Notes under the pieces: generated by a model
The model's input: only the letters and a program-made list of their open reading frames with translations
What the model was told of the DNA's origin: nothing
Databases searched by the model: none
Translations under genes and position numbers: made by a program
Assembly: GCF_014637795.1 (NCBI RefSeq)
Contig: NZ_BMFD01000010.1
Coordinates: 1 to 64,000 of the forward strand
Source of the DNA: Belliella aquatica
GTDB lineage: Bacteria > Bacteroidota > Bacteroidia > Cytophagales > Cyclobacteriaceae
DNA: 64,000 bases
Direction: 5' to 3'
In this document: piece after piece, positions 9,351 to 18,990 of the stretch
How positions within the stretch are numbered: position 1 is the stretch's first letter
Layout of the letters: each line of letters starts with the position of its first letter

Positions 9351-10679
9351 TTGGAAATCACATTAGACAAGCATTCAGCAAATCAAGCTTCAGTTAAAAT
9401 TAAACTAAACGAAGCAGATTATCAACCAAAGGTTGATGCTAAAGTTAAAGAATACGCAAGGAAAGCCAATATAAAAGGCTTCAGACCAGGAAAAGCGCCT
9501 ATTACCATGGTAAAAAAGCTTTATGGAACCTCTGTATTGGTAGATGAAATTAACAATGTTCTTTCTACTTCTTTAAATGATTATTTGAAAGCCCAAACTT
9601 TTAGAATCCTAGGAGATCCGCTTCCAGTAATCGAAGATGCTGATAAAATTGATTGGAACAATCAGAAAGAATTTGATTTTGAATACAAAATTGGTTTCGT
9701 AGAAGATGTGAAGGTTGCCATTGATAAAAAAATTAATGCAACAAACTATTCTGTAGAAGTGGATAAAGCAACGATCAACGATGCTGTTTCAAATTTGAGA
9801 AGTCAATATGGAAAAATGACAAATCCTGAAGAAAGCCAAGAAGGTGATTTCCTTTATGGTGATATTAAGGCTGTTGATGGTTCATTTGAAAAAACATTCT
9901 CCCTTCCTCTTTCTAAAGTAGATGGCAGATCTTTAAAGAAATTTGTAGGATTGAAAAAAGGTGACATCATCGAATTTGATCCTTCTAGAGCTATTAAAGA
10001 AGATTTGGCAGAAACAGTTGGAATCGAAGAGTCTGAAGTTGAGAAATTAGCTGGCAAATTCACTTTTGTGGTCCAAAATATCAATAGAACTGAGTTAGCT
10101 GAGTTGAACCAAGAATTTTTCGATAAAGTATTTGGTCCAAACCAAGTGGACTCAGAAGAAGCATTTATGGAAAAAGTAAATGCAATCATGGCTGACAATT
10201 ATAACAAAGAAATCAAAGTATTCAGTGATGAGAAAATCAAAGATGCTTTGGTAGCAAAAGCAAAGATTGATCTTCCTGAAGCATTCTTAAAAGAATGGTT
10301 GTTTAAAGCAAACGAAGGAAAAGTTACTCAGGAGCAAGTTGATCAAGAGTATCCAATTTATGCTAAGCAATTGTCTTGGACCATTATTTCCAATGAAATC
10401 GCTAAAGACAATGACATCAAAGCAGAACATGCTGATGTGATAGAAAAAACCAAAGAAATGGTTCGCGAGCAATTTGCATCTTCTGGATTAGGGGCACAAT
10501 TGGAAGACAGCATGGATATGTTTGTTGACAATTACCTCCAAGGAAACGAAGGTCAAAATTATATGCAGATGATGACTTCTGTTCAGAATGAAAAAGTCTT
10601 AGCTTTCGTCAAGGAAAATATAGATTTGACCGAAGAAGTCATCACTATCGAAAAGTTCAAAGAGCTTTTAGAAAACTAA
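9351..10679 (+). CDS. tig: Trigger factor, ribosome-associated chaperone
   Basis: 442 aa. The N-terminal ribosome-binding domain carries the signature GFRPGKAP in the KANIKGFRPGKAPITMV segment. A PPIase-like region lies at about 160-250 and a helical C-terminal chaperone domain follows. It binds nascent chains at the ribosome exit site. The only reasonable start is TTG at 9351, because MEITLDKHSANQASVKIKL is the usual Bacteroidota N-terminus and the next in-frame ATG lies deep in the gene. It sits in front of clpP-clpX, a widely conserved order, but a terminator separates it from clpP. Confidence 0.96.
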   Translation: MEITLDKHSANQASVKIKLNEADYQPKVDAKVKEYARKANIKGFRPGKAPITMVKKLYGTSVLVDEINNVLSTSLNDYLKAQTFRILGDPLPVIEDADKIDWNNQKEFDFEYKIGFVEDVKVAIDKKINATNYSVEVDKATINDAVSNLRSQYGKMTNPEESQEGDFLYGDIKAVDGSFEKTFSLPLSKVDGRSLKKFVGLKKGDIIEFDPSRAIKEDLAETVGIEESEVEKLAGKFTFVVQNINRTELAELNQEFFDKVFGPNQVDSEEAFMEKVNAIMADNYNKEIKVFSDEKIKDALVAKAKIDLPEAFLKEWLFKANEGKVTQEQVDQEYPIYAKQLSWTIISNEIAKDNDIKAEHADVIEKTKEMVREQFASSGLGAQLEDSMDMFVDNYLQGNEGQNYMQMMTSVQNEKVLAFVKENIDLTEEVITIEKFKELLEN

Positions 10680-10700
10680 TCTTCGAACAAAATCGTTATC

Positions 10701-10728
10701 AAAAAGTCCTTCTTTAAGGGCTTTTTTT
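10701..10728 (+). terminator. Terminator of tig
   Basis: AAAAAGTCCTT pairs with AGGGCTTTTT around a CTTTA loop, followed by a run of T. It ends 30 bases before clpP. The T-run runs directly into TATTTTTG (10728-10735), a -7 box for clpP. Confidence 0.85.
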
Positions 10729-10735
10729 ATTTTTG
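10728..10735 (+). promoter_or_regulatory. -7 box TATTTTTG in front of clpP
   Basis: This matches TANNTTTG, 22 bases before the clpP ATG, giving a leader of about 15-17 nt. No good TTTG element is found at the right distance because the upstream terminator occupies that place. Moderate support only. Confidence 0.45.
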
Positions 10736-10757
10736 TAAACGACTAAAAAATAATAAC

Positions 10758-11432
10758 ATGTTCAATAAAGACGAATTCAGAAAATACGCAGTTCACAATC
10801 AAGGAATTAGCGGCAATGCTTTTGATCAGTACGATACCTTTATCAACGGAATGACTCGCTCGGTAATTGAAGAAAGACCGACAAACTTCCGTGAAATTGA
10901 TGTGTTTTCGAGATTAATCATGGATAGAATCATTTTCTTGGGTACTCAAGTGGATGATTTTATTGCCAATATCATTACTGCACAATTACTTTTCTTGGAA
11001 TCAACAGATCCTAAGAAAGACGTATTGCTTTATGTAAATAGTCCGGGTGGATCTGTTACTGCAGGATTGGGGATTTATGATACAATGCAATACATCAATC
11101 CTGATGTAGCAACGATCTGTACAGGTATTGCAGCTTCTATGGGGGCAGTGCTATTGGCAGGTGGAGCAAAAGACAAAAGATCTGCGCTTCAGCATTCAAG
11201 AGTCATGATTCATCAGCCTTCAGGAGGAATGCAAGGTCAATCTAGAGACATGGAAATTTCTCTTAAATTGATCATGTCAATGAAAAAAGAACTTTATGAT
11301 ATTTTGGCGATGCACTCAGGTAAATCTTATGAAGATATCGAGAGAGATTCTGACAGAGATTATTGGATGAAAGCGCCCGAAGCCAAAGAATATGGCTTAA
11401 TTGATGAAGTTTTGATAAGAAAAGCAAAATAA
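10758..11432 (+). CDS. clpP: ATP-dependent Clp protease proteolytic subunit
   Basis: 224 aa, peptidase family S14. The catalytic serine is Ser127 in [11 protein letters not shown] and the histidine is His152 in MIHQPSGG; the aspartate follows in the C-terminal third. The protein forms a tetradecameric barrel that degrades substrates unfolded by ClpX. Its stop and the clpX start share one base (TAATG), so the two are coupled. The N-terminal extension [20 protein letters not shown] is typical of Bacteroidota ClpP and probably partly removed. Confidence 0.98.
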   Translation: MFNKDEFRKYAVHNQGISGNAFDQYDTFINGMTRSVIEERPTNFREIDVFSRLIMDRIIFLGTQVDDFIANIITAQLLFLESTDPKKDVLLYVNSPGGSVTAGLGIYDTMQYINPDVATICTGIAASMGAVLLAGGAKDKRSALQHSRVMIHQPSGGMQGQSRDMEISLKLIMSMKKELYDILAMHSGKSYEDIERDSDRDYWMKAPEAKEYGLIDEVLIRKAK

Positions 11433-12655
11433 TGGCTCAAATTACATGCTCCTTTTGTGGAAGGAATAAAAAAGACGTAGATCTGATGGTGTCGGGAATC
11501 TCTGCACACATCTGTAATTTCTGTATAGACCAAGCCTATCAGATCTTAGGTGAAGAGCAGAAGACAAAAAAGCCTGAGAAAAATCAAAAATTTAAATTAA
11601 AAAAACCAAAAGAGCTTACTGAGTTTCTCAATGAATATGTCATTGGACAACTTGAGGCAAAAAAGGTTTTGACAGTAGCTGTTTACAATCACTATAAGAG
11701 GCTACAACAAAAAACCAATGATGATGAAATCAAGATTGAAAAATCTAATATCATCATGGTAGGAGAAACAGGTACTGGAAAAACATACTTAGCAAAAACA
11801 CTTGCAAAAGTTCTGGAAGTACCATTCTGTATTGCTGATGCGACTGTTTTAACTGAAGCAGGATACGTAGGTGAAGATGTAGAAAGCATCCTAACTAGAC
11901 TTCTCCAAGCTGCTGATTATAATGTAGAAGCAGCAGAAAAAGGCATCGTATACATTGATGAACTTGATAAAATCGCTAGAAAATCAGATAATCCATCTAT
12001 CACTAGAGATGTAAGTGGAGAAGGTGTTCAGCAAGCATTACTCAAATTGCTAGAAGGAACTGTTGTCAATGTGCCACCTCAGGGAGGTAGAAAACATCCT
12101 GATCAAAAAATGATCGCAGTAAATACAGAAAACATCTTGTTTGTTTGTGGTGGTGCTTTTGATGGAATTAGTAGACACATTGCAAGGAGGTTGAATACGC
12201 AGCCTCTAGGTTTTGGAAAAGCAGAAGATAAAGCACATGCTGACAGAGACAACTTATTGCAGTATGTCACAGCCCAAGATTTGAAGTCATTTGGCTTGAT
12301 TCCTGAGTTGATCGGTAGATTGCCAGTAGTTACTCACTTAGATCCTTTGGATAAGGTAGCTCTAAAAAGCATCTTAACAGAACCAAAGAATGCCCTTATC
12401 AAGCAATATCAAAAATTGATGGATATGGAAGGCGTGAATTTGATCTTTGAAGAAAGTGGAATAGACTATATTGTGGAGAAAGCGATGGAGTACAATCTAG
12501 GTGCTCGTGGATTGAGATCCATCTGCGAAGCAATCATTACAGATGCCATGTATGAAATGCCTTCTAATGATACGATAAAAGAACTGATAATTGATGCAAA
12601 ATATGCGCATGAACAGTTTGATAAGTCGAAATTCAAAAAGTTGCAAGTTGCATAA
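11432..12655 (+). CDS. clpX: ATP-dependent Clp protease ATP-binding subunit ClpX
   Basis: 407 aa. The N-terminal zinc-binding domain has four cysteines (CSFCGRNKK and ICNFC). The AAA+ domain has Walker A GETGTGKT, pore loop GYVGEDVES, Walker [11 protein letters not shown], and the arginine-finger/sensor region [10 protein letters not shown]. It is a hexameric unfoldase that feeds ClpP. Translationally coupled to clpP. Confidence 0.98.
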   Translation: MAQITCSFCGRNKKDVDLMVSGISAHICNFCIDQAYQILGEEQKTKKPEKNQKFKLKKPKELTEFLNEYVIGQLEAKKVLTVAVYNHYKRLQQKTNDDEIKIEKSNIIMVGETGTGKTYLAKTLAKVLEVPFCIADATVLTEAGYVGEDVESILTRLLQAADYNVEAAEKGIVYIDELDKIARKSDNPSITRDVSGEGVQQALLKLLEGTVVNVPPQGGRKHPDQKMIAVNTENILFVCGGAFDGISRHIARRLNTQPLGFGKAEDKAHADRDNLLQYVTAQDLKSFGLIPELIGRLPVVTHLDPLDKVALKSILTEPKNALIKQYQKLMDMEGVNLIFEESGIDYIVEKAMEYNLGARGLRSICEAIITDAMYEMPSNDTIKELIIDAKYAHEQFDKSKFKKLQVA

Positions 12656-12660
12656 TATCA

Positions 12661-12690
12661 AAAAAGTCAGACTTTCCAGTCTGACTTTTT
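12661..12690. terminator. Bidirectional terminator between clpX and lpxB
   Basis: AAAAAGTCAGACT and AGTCTGACTTTTT form a near-perfect palindrome with a TTCC loop between convergent genes. A-run and T-run on both sides allow termination in either direction. Confidence 0.9.
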
Positions 12691-12695
12691 TACTT

Positions 12696-13805
12696 TTAAG
12701 TCTTGTTCAAACTTTCCCACATCAATTGGGCTGTCGTATCTGAAGCGCGCTGTTCTCCGATTTTTTCTTTGATTTCATCATAACCCTGCAGCATCATTCC
12801 TCGATAAACAGTATTCGACAAAATCTTATTCAATTCTTCTGCGACATTGTAGACACTAAAATCATCTTGGATCAACTCTTTTACCACTTCCCTATCAGCA
12901 ATTAAATTGACTAGAGAAATGAAAGGAACACGAATCAGATTTTTCGCAATCGTATAACTCAATCCGCTAGTTTTATAAACCACTACCTGAGGCACACGTA
13001 GCAAGGCTGTTTCCAAAGTGGCCGTTCCTGAAGTTACAATTGCCGCATTGGCATGGTGAAGGAGATCGTAAGTTTGGTCATAAATTACCTTGATTCCTGC
13101 TTTGATAGCAGGTTGGTAAAGCTCATCTGAAAGGTTCTTTACTCCTGCTATGATAAACTGTGCATTCGGGAATTTCCCTACCACTTGAAGCAAGATTGCA
13201 AGCATATTCTGTAATTCCTGTTTACGGCTTCCTGGCAATAAAGCAATGATGGGTTGATAGCTCAATTCGTTTTTCTGATGAAAAAATGAATGCGGCTCAA
13301 AGGCCTTTAGCTCGTCAAGCAAAGGATTCCCAACATAGTGCGTTTGCATCTCAAACTTCTTGAAAAAATCGGTCTCGAAGGGTAGAATACAATAAATCTG
13401 ATCCGTATATGCTTTGAGATTTAGTGCTCGTTTCTGATTCCAAGCCCAAACTTTTGGGGGAATGTAATAATGAACTTTGATATCGTGTGCTTTAGCAAAT
13501 TTGGCGATTTTCATGTTGAAACCTCCGTAATCGACCAAAATCAAAACATCAGGTTTATATGTAAGAATATCCTTTTTTACTAGAGATAGATATTTCAGGA
13601 CTTTTCTAAAACCGAGAACTACTTCCAAAAACCCCATTAATGCGACTTCATCATAATGCACATGAAGATACTGACCTTGAGCCTTTGAATAATCTCCTCC
13701 CATACCTCTGAAATTGGCATTTGGATCAAGCTTATTCAAAGACTTGATCAGATTTGAAGCATGAAGATCTCCGGATCTTTCCCCTGAAATAAGGTAATAT
13801 TTCAT
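12696..13805 (-). CDS. lpxB: Lipid-A-disaccharide synthase
   Basis: 369 aa, glycosyltransferase family 19. It joins UDP-2,3-diacylglucosamine and lipid X to form the lipid A disaccharide at the inner membrane surface. Motifs are SGERSGDLHASNL at the N-terminus, FRGMGGDY, VLVDYGGFN, IALLPGSRKQEL and the conserved VTSGTATLETAL donor-binding region. Length and start (MKYYLISGERSGD) are canonical. It stands alone here, without lpxA/lpxD neighbours. Confidence 0.97.
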   Translation of the reverse strand: MKYYLISGERSGDLHASNLIKSLNKLDPNANFRGMGGDYSKAQGQYLHVHYDEVALMGFLEVVLGFRKVLKYLSLVKKDILTYKPDVLILVDYGGFNMKIAKFAKAHDIKVHYYIPPKVWAWNQKRALNLKAYTDQIYCILPFETDFFKKFEMQTHYVGNPLLDELKAFEPHSFFHQKNELSYQPIIALLPGSRKQELQNMLAILLQVVGKFPNAQFIIAGVKNLSDELYQPAIKAGIKVIYDQTYDLLHHANAAIVTSGTATLETALLRVPQVVVYKTSGLSYTIAKNLIRVPFISLVNLIADREVVKELIQDDFSVYNVAEELNKILSNTVYRGMMLQGYDEIKEKIGEQRASDTTAQLMWESLNKT

Positions 13806-13865
13806 TTATTTCGAATTAAATGGAAGGCCAAAGGTCGCATTTTTCGAACAAAACTTAATCACGAA

Positions 13866-14324
13866 TTATTCCCTTCCTCTAAATGTGTAGCGAATTCCTA
13901 AATTTGCTCGCAGATTGAAATAAGAACTCAACGTAAAGACATTGGGTGTTGCTTCCATCAAAATCGCAAAATTTCGGTGATTTTCTATTGGTTTGATGGT
14001 GAAACCCAAAGGAATTCCAAAACGAACTTCATCATAAAAATAGTAACCCAGCATCAAACCTGCATGAAAATTAAACCAATCACTTTGATGAATATTTCTA
14101 TTAAAATGTCCTTCTATTCCAAATCTACTTTCAAGAACGTCATTTGCTCCGAAGCGAAGCTCACCAAAATGCTTCTTTTCTATATCAGTCCCTATTCCTA
14201 CCTGCCCCACTAGCCCACTTTGATAAACTCCAGCAAATGTCGGTCTCAACGCACTCTGAGCATAAGTACTAGAATAACTCAAAGCAAAAATAAGGAAAGC
14301 GAAAATTACTGTTTTTTTAATCAT
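13866..14324 (-). CDS. Small outer membrane beta-barrel-like protein of unknown function
   Basis: 152 aa. A clear signal peptide (VIFAFLIFALSYSSTYAQS) is followed by alternating hydrophobic and polar strands with glycines (GVYQSGLVGQVGIGTD, NFHAGLMLGYYFYDE), ending in LGIRYTFRGRE, an aromatic-strand ending like that of outer membrane barrels. The size fits an 8-strand barrel. Family not recognised. It is 60 bases downstream of lpxB's start on the same strand and about 65 bases after the ABC permease gene. Confidence 0.7.
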   Translation of the reverse strand: MIKKTVIFAFLIFALSYSSTYAQSALRPTFAGVYQSGLVGQVGIGTDIEKKHFGELRFGANDVLESRFGIEGHFNRNIHQSDWFNFHAGLMLGYYFYDEVRFGIPLGFTIKPIENHRNFAILMEATPNVFTLSSYFNLRANLGIRYTFRGRE

Positions 14325-14388
14325 AATTTTTATTCTAATTTTTCAAATGAAACCTAAAAAGACAACTATATTATTAGAATTCCAAGTT

Positions 14389-16908
14389 TTATCCTCTTAA
14401 TATTTCCATCGGTGGTTTCTTGATAATCTTTCTGCCATTGAGCCATCCCAGTATGATAGTCAAAACTGTGATGCTGATATAAACGATAAATGCTTCAAAA
14501 TAAGCCCCTCTAAATGGCAAATTAAAGACAAACTCACTGAGCAGATAAGTAGCTAAAAATGACAAAACAATTCCACTTAAAGATGCCAATGAACCCAAGA
14601 AGAAATATTCCAGTGTATTGATCTTTCCAACAACAGAACTATCTGCACCAAGCGTTCTCAATAAAATACTTTCTCGCATTCTTTGATATTTACTGATAAT
14701 CAGCGAGCTGATCAAAACCAATATTCCAGTAGCAATACTAAAGAATGCCATAAATTGAATCACAAAGCTGATTTTACCCAATATCTCTTCTAAAGTTTCT
14801 ACAATAGCACCTAAATTGATGACAGAAATATTCGGAAATTTCCGAACAATCTCAGATTGAACATCAGCGGCTTGCCGATCATTTTTGGTTTTGGTGATGA
14901 TTACATGAAATTTCGGGGCTTTGTCAAGCACTCCCTCAGGAAATAAAACTAGAAAATTTGTAGAAACCTGATTGAATTTCACATCTCTGAAACTTCCAAT
15001 ATAGGTTTTGATGGGACGACCCTGAACGTTGAAAATGATTTCATCGCCCAATTTCAAACCTGTTCTCAAAGCATAGCCTTGATCAAAAGAAACAAAAATC
15101 GAATCTCCTTCATTTTCGACTTTCCTCAATTTGCCTTTGAGCAAGCGCTCTGAAGAAATTAAAGTATCTCTATAAGTCACTCTAAACTCACGATTATACA
15201 AGCCTCTTGATCTTCTATCATCCTCAGGAAGTGTATCATTGACCAGCTTAGTAAGGCCATTAATGGATTCTAAGCCCATCGTAATAATCGGGACTTGCTG
15301 AAGAATTGGAATATCACGCGCTTTCACACTTGCTACAACTTCTTCTATTTGATAATCTTGAATATCAAATAACAACATATTCGGCTGATCTTCTTTATCA
15401 GCAAACTTTGCTTCATCTAACAATTGACCTTGGATAAAGAAAAGTGTACTGATCATCGCTGTCCCCAAACCAATCGTCGCAATCAAAGAAATTGTCTGAT
15501 TATTTGGCCTATACAAATTAGCCAAAGCTTGTCTTATCGTGTAAGTCAAATTGATTGGGAGAAATCTTTTGATTAGCCACATGATTCCTAGAGCCACTGC
15601 CCAAAGTACCGCAAAAGCAAAAACGACAAATCCAGTAAATCCAAGAGCTGACTTCCAGCCATCCAAAAGGGCAAAGCTAAAACCAAAAATAAATAAAAGG
15701 ATGCCTGCTATCACTGCCCATCTCAAAGGATCTTTTTTCAAGGTATTCTCTCCTTCTTCAGGTCTCAAAGTGGCCATTGGAGATACTTTCCGCATTTTCA
15801 ATAAAGGGAGGAGGGCAAAAAGAAATGCCACAATCAAACCTGTGAGAATTCCAAATCCAACACTTGACCAAGAAACAGCCATGCTGACTTCTACGGGAAG
15901 AAAATCCTTGAAAACCGCAGGTAGTGCAAATTGTAATCCTGTACCCAATAAAGCTCCCAGAACAGAGCCTACAAATCCCATCAATAAAATCTGAAAAAGA
16001 TAAATTCTCATCGCATCCCAAGCAGAAACGCCCAAACATCTCAAAACTGCAACGGATGCCAATTTCTCTTTTACAAATACATTTACGGCACTTGCTACTC
16101 CCACGCACCCTAACAAAAGCGCAATAAATGCAACCAAACTCAAAAAGTTGGTCAAGTTATCAAACGAACGTCCCGTTTGTCTTCTTTTGTCTTCAACTGT
16201 ATCAGCGTCTACTCTTTCTTCATCCCATTGCGCCTCATATTTCTTTACCAATTCATCGGGATTAATATCATCTGCTAATTCGTAATATCTAATGTATTGT
16301 AATCTACTCCCAAATTGAATCAACCCAGTTTCCTCTGCATAAGCCATGGGAATATAAACTGCTGGGGCTACAGTAGCTGTGATCCCTGTTTGACCAGGGA
16401 CTTTCTGTAATTCCCCTTCGATTACGAAAGTCACATTTCCGACTTTAATGCTGTCTCCTATCACAGCATTAAATTGAGCCATAAGGATTTTTTCTACCAA
16501 GGCCTTCCGACCACCAGCTCTAAACGTTGCTTCCGCTTCAGCTGGAATAGTTTCTAATTTCCCATAAAAAGGAAAATTACCTTCCAAAACTCTAACTTGG
16601 GTCAATCTACTTTCATCTGTAGCCGGAAAAGCCACCATACTGGCGAAATTGATTTCATCTGCTTGTGCAATTGCTATAGAATCGATCGGTTGACTTCCGA
16701 GTGGCTTACTATTATCCAAAACCAAATCAGCCCCAACTAATTCTTTAGACTGATTTTCTATGTCACTTTTTAGATTATCCCCAAAAGAACTAATACCTAC
16801 TAATGCTGCTATCCCGATTACCATGGAAGAAACAAAAAGCAACAAACGGGAAAAATTCTTCCTGAAATCCCGAAGGGCCATCTTAAAAACCCAAGCTAAA
16901 TTACCCAT
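14389..16908 (-). CDS. ABC transporter permease, YbbP-like with two FtsX domains
   Basis: 839 aa. An N-terminal membrane segment (LLLFVSSMVIGIAALVGISS) is followed by a large periplasmic domain, an FtsX/MacB-type four-helix region at about 255-385, further central helices, a second periplasmic domain and a C-terminal FtsX block at about 715-830 ending in PPMEILRG. This double-FtsX architecture matches YbbP-type permeases that move lipophilic or envelope substrates. It overlaps the ATPase gene by 8 bases, forming a two-gene exporter. E. coli ybbA-ybbP is likewise divergent from tesA, as here. Substrate unknown. Confidence 0.92.
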   Translation of the reverse strand: MGNLAWVFKMALRDFRKNFSRLLLFVSSMVIGIAALVGISSFGDNLKSDIENQSKELVGADLVLDNSKPLGSQPIDSIAIAQADEINFASMVAFPATDESRLTQVRVLEGNFPFYGKLETIPAEAEATFRAGGRKALVEKILMAQFNAVIGDSIKVGNVTFVIEGELQKVPGQTGITATVAPAVYIPMAYAEETGLIQFGSRLQYIRYYELADDINPDELVKKYEAQWDEERVDADTVEDKRRQTGRSFDNLTNFLSLVAFIALLLGCVGVASAVNVFVKEKLASVAVLRCLGVSAWDAMRIYLFQILLMGFVGSVLGALLGTGLQFALPAVFKDFLPVEVSMAVSWSSVGFGILTGLIVAFLFALLPLLKMRKVSPMATLRPEEGENTLKKDPLRWAVIAGILLFIFGFSFALLDGWKSALGFTGFVVFAFAVLWAVALGIMWLIKRFLPINLTYTIRQALANLYRPNNQTISLIATIGLGTAMISTLFFIQGQLLDEAKFADKEDQPNMLLFDIQDYQIEEVVASVKARDIPILQQVPIITMGLESINGLTKLVNDTLPEDDRRSRGLYNREFRVTYRDTLISSERLLKGKLRKVENEGDSIFVSFDQGYALRTGLKLGDEIIFNVQGRPIKTYIGSFRDVKFNQVSTNFLVLFPEGVLDKAPKFHVIITKTKNDRQAADVQSEIVRKFPNISVINLGAIVETLEEILGKISFVIQFMAFFSIATGILVLISSLIISKYQRMRESILLRTLGADSSVVGKINTLEYFFLGSLASLSGIVLSFLATYLLSEFVFNLPFRGAYFEAFIVYISITVLTIILGWLNGRKIIKKPPMEILRG

Positions 16909-17578
16909 GAACTTCCTCCTGAATTTTACCGCCCTTTATATTGATTATTCTATCTGTTCTTTTAGCCAATTCAGGATCGTGAGTTACCAAAATCAAGGTT
17001 GTGCCTTTTTCTTTATTCATATTGAAAATCAAGTCTTCGATCATTTCGCCCGTTTCAGTATCCAAATTCCCTGTGGGTTCATCTGCAAAAAGTATCTTTG
17101 GCTCGTTGGCAAACGCTCTCGCAATGGAAACTCGCTGCTGCTCACCTCCCGACAACTGTGTCGGGTAATGGGTCACTCTATCCTTCAAGCCAACTTTATC
17201 CAAAAGTTCCAGCGCTTTTTCTTTTGCATCTTTTCTCTTTTTCAACTCCAAAGGAACCATCACATTTTCCAAAGCTGTAAGTGTAGGAAGCAATTGGAAA
17301 TTTTGAAAAATAAATCCAACATCCCTGCTCCTCGCTGCTGCACGCTGATCTTCTGTTAACTGCTCGAAAGCGTTTCCGTTGAGCACAACTGATCCTGTGG
17401 TTGAGGAGTCCAATCCGGCACAAAGTCCCAATAAGGTTGTTTTTCCTGAGCCCGAAGGGCCGACGATGGCAATACTTTCGCCTGATTGAATATCAAAATT
17501 CACTTGATCGAGGACGGTTAATTTTCTGTTTCCACTTTGATAGGTTTTGGAAACATCTTTCACACTAAGAATGCTCAT
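16901..17578 (-). CDS. ABC transporter ATP-binding protein, YbbA/LolD type
   Basis: 225 aa, a single nucleotide-binding domain. Walker A is [12 protein letters not shown], the Q-loop is [10 protein letters not shown], the signature is [14 protein letters not shown], Walker B is [12 protein letters not shown], and the H-loop is LVTHD. The long [13 protein letters not shown] stretch is typical of the LolD/MacB/YbbA group. It energises the 839-aa permease encoded just downstream with an 8-base overlap. It is divergent from the TesA-like gene at 17926. Confidence 0.95.
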   Translation of the reverse strand: MSILSVKDVSKTYQSGNRKLTVLDQVNFDIQSGESIAIVGPSGSGKTTLLGLCAGLDSSTTGSVVLNGNAFEQLTEDQRAAARSRDVGFIFQNFQLLPTLTALENVMVPLELKKRKDAKEKALELLDKVGLKDRVTHYPTQLSGGEQQRVSIARAFANEPKILFADEPTGNLDTETGEMIEDLIFNMNKEKGTTLILVTHDPELAKRTDRIINIKGGKIQEEVHG

Positions 17579-17925
17579 AAATTTGGAGTCGTTAGATTTT
17601 GAGGATTACAATATGCAACTTACAAAAGGTTTGGAACATAAAGAATATTATAAAAGTTGAACGGATGAAGTATATCAGATAGTTGTAAAAAAATATGCAT
17701 TACCAGTATGGTGGAAGTAATAAAATAAAAGCTCGGTTTTTAATTCAATCCCAAAATGACTGTACAGTAGATGTTTATTGATGTTGATCCGATTCAACTA
17801 TTCATGATGTAAATTGAGATTATTAGCAAAGAATTGTATAACCATATAAAACAATTGATCTGGATAAGGATTAATTTCATAAGTTGTACTTTTGCTAGAG
17901 TTCTATTTATAAAAACAGGATCAAA
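17579..17925. other. Divergent intergenic region between the ABC exporter and the esterase
   Basis: 347 bases without an ORF. It contains TACTTTTG (17887-17894), a -7 box for the esterase with a leader of about 25 nt; a 10-bp palindrome ACTGTACAGT (17759-17768); and an inverted AATTGT/ACAATT pair at about 17831-17856 just upstream of the promoter. The last two are possible operators but there is no direct evidence of binding. Confidence 0.4.
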
Positions 17926-18603
17926 ATGAAATTATCATTCAATAGCTTTTATATAATTTTAGGTGTCATTTTCTTTTCTTGCTCTTCTCCCAAAGAAGAA
18001 AAAACCAAGGAGGTGCAGGAAACAGAAACTATAACCCCCGTCCCTACCAAAAAACTAATCCTTTTTTTCGGGAATAGTCTTTCTGCTGGATATGGAATAG
18101 AGGCTGAAGATGCTTTTCCAGGATTGGTTGCAGCTAGAATTGATAGTCTTAATCTCAATTATCGTGTCATTAATGGTGGCTTGAGTGGAGAAACTACTGC
18201 AAGTGGACTCAGCCGTCTCGATTGGTTTTTGGAGGAAGAGCCATCGATATTTGTTTTAGAATTGGGAGGAAATGATGGTTTGAGAGGTATTGATTTAGCT
18301 GAAACCAAAAAGAATCTCAAGGCAATCATACAGCTTGTGAAAAGTAAATATCCTGAGACAAAAATATTGCTCGCAGGAATGCAGATCCCACCAAATATGG
18401 GTCAAGAATACACAAGTGATTTTCAAAAGCTCTATCCACAAATTGCCCAAGAAGAAGATGTAGAATTAATTCCTTTTCTTTTGGAAGGAGTTGCAGGCGA
18501 TCCAGACCTCAACCTTCCCGACAGAATTCATCCGACGGAAGAAGGACATCAAATTGTATTTGAAAATATTTGGCCATTTATTGAGACGATGCTAGAGAGG
18601 TAA
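17926..18603 (+). CDS. SGNH/GDSL arylesterase/lysophospholipase, TesA-like lipoprotein
   Basis: 225 aa. It starts with a lipoprotein signal (IILGVIFFSCSSPKEE), so it is probably anchored in an envelope membrane. Block I is FFGNSLSAGYG, with Asn in place of the Asp of GDSL, a substitution seen in many Bacteroidota members; the serine is kept. GGLSGETTASG and LELGGNDGLRG supply the oxyanion Gly and Asn, and DRIHPTEEGH supplies the catalytic Asp-His. It is expected to hydrolyse short esters or lysophospholipids. Its location divergent from the YbbAP-type exporter matches the E. coli tesA-ybbAP arrangement. Confidence 0.9.
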   Translation: MKLSFNSFYIILGVIFFSCSSPKEEKTKEVQETETITPVPTKKLILFFGNSLSAGYGIEAEDAFPGLVAARIDSLNLNYRVINGGLSGETTASGLSRLDWFLEEEPSIFVLELGGNDGLRGIDLAETKKNLKAIIQLVKSKYPETKILLAGMQIPPNMGQEYTSDFQKLYPQIAQEEDVELIPFLLEGVAGDPDLNLPDRIHPTEEGHQIVFENIWPFIETMLER

Positions 18604-18652
18604 GTGGCACGCGGATGATGCTGATTGAGCGGATGGTCGCTGATTTTTATTG

Positions 18653-18680
18653 TACCAGGTACCAAGTACAATGTACAAAG
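18653..18680. repeat. Degenerate TACCAAGTAC spacer repeat
   Basis: Contains TACCAGG, TACCAAG and TACAATG in tandem, followed by TACAAAG. A closely similar string (CCCAAGTACCAAGTA, then ATGTATAAAG) occurs at 35685-35711, in another gene-free stretch. Both sit just after a transcription unit. Function unknown. Confidence 0.5.
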
Positions 18681-18835
18681 AAGCCACAAAATGAATTGGG
18701 TTCTAGACTTAATCTTAGACCCTAACCAGTACAATTTTTGACTTTTTTAATATTTTATTATTTCCCTTTTGGCATTTGACGTTATAAAATCGTGGTTTCA
18801 ATTATTACAACCAATTATCCGTGAAAATCCGCATC

Positions 18836-18898
18836 ATCCGCGTTATCTGTGTTCTATTGGAATCATCTGTAGTAATCCGCGTTATCTGTGTTCTATTG
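18836..18898. repeat. Two perfect 24-bp direct repeats in the spacer before the GMC gene
   Basis: Copy 1 at 18836-18859 and copy 2 at 18875-18898 are identical (both begin ATCCGCGTTATC and end GTTCTATTG), 39 bases apart start to start. Partial units (ATCCGTGAAAATCCGCATC) lie just before. The surrounding 18604-18990 region has no gene. Degenerate strings of ATCCGCGTTATCTGTG type are common spacers in Bacteroidota genomes. Confidence 0.75.
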
Positions 18899-18990
18899 TT
18901 GGATTCTTTGAGTAGCATATTCCGTAATTTCCATTTTTCATTTTTTTTGACAATCTTACCTGTCAAACCCAACAAATAATATCCTAATAA

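Noticed and set aside
15551-15994. 147-codon frame opposite the ABC permease gene
   Set aside because: Antisense to a well-supported gene, rich in basic residues as expected from a reversed coding strand; no domain.
18836-18898. CRISPR-like direct repeats
   Set aside because: Only two copies, the spacer is 15 bases, no cas genes.
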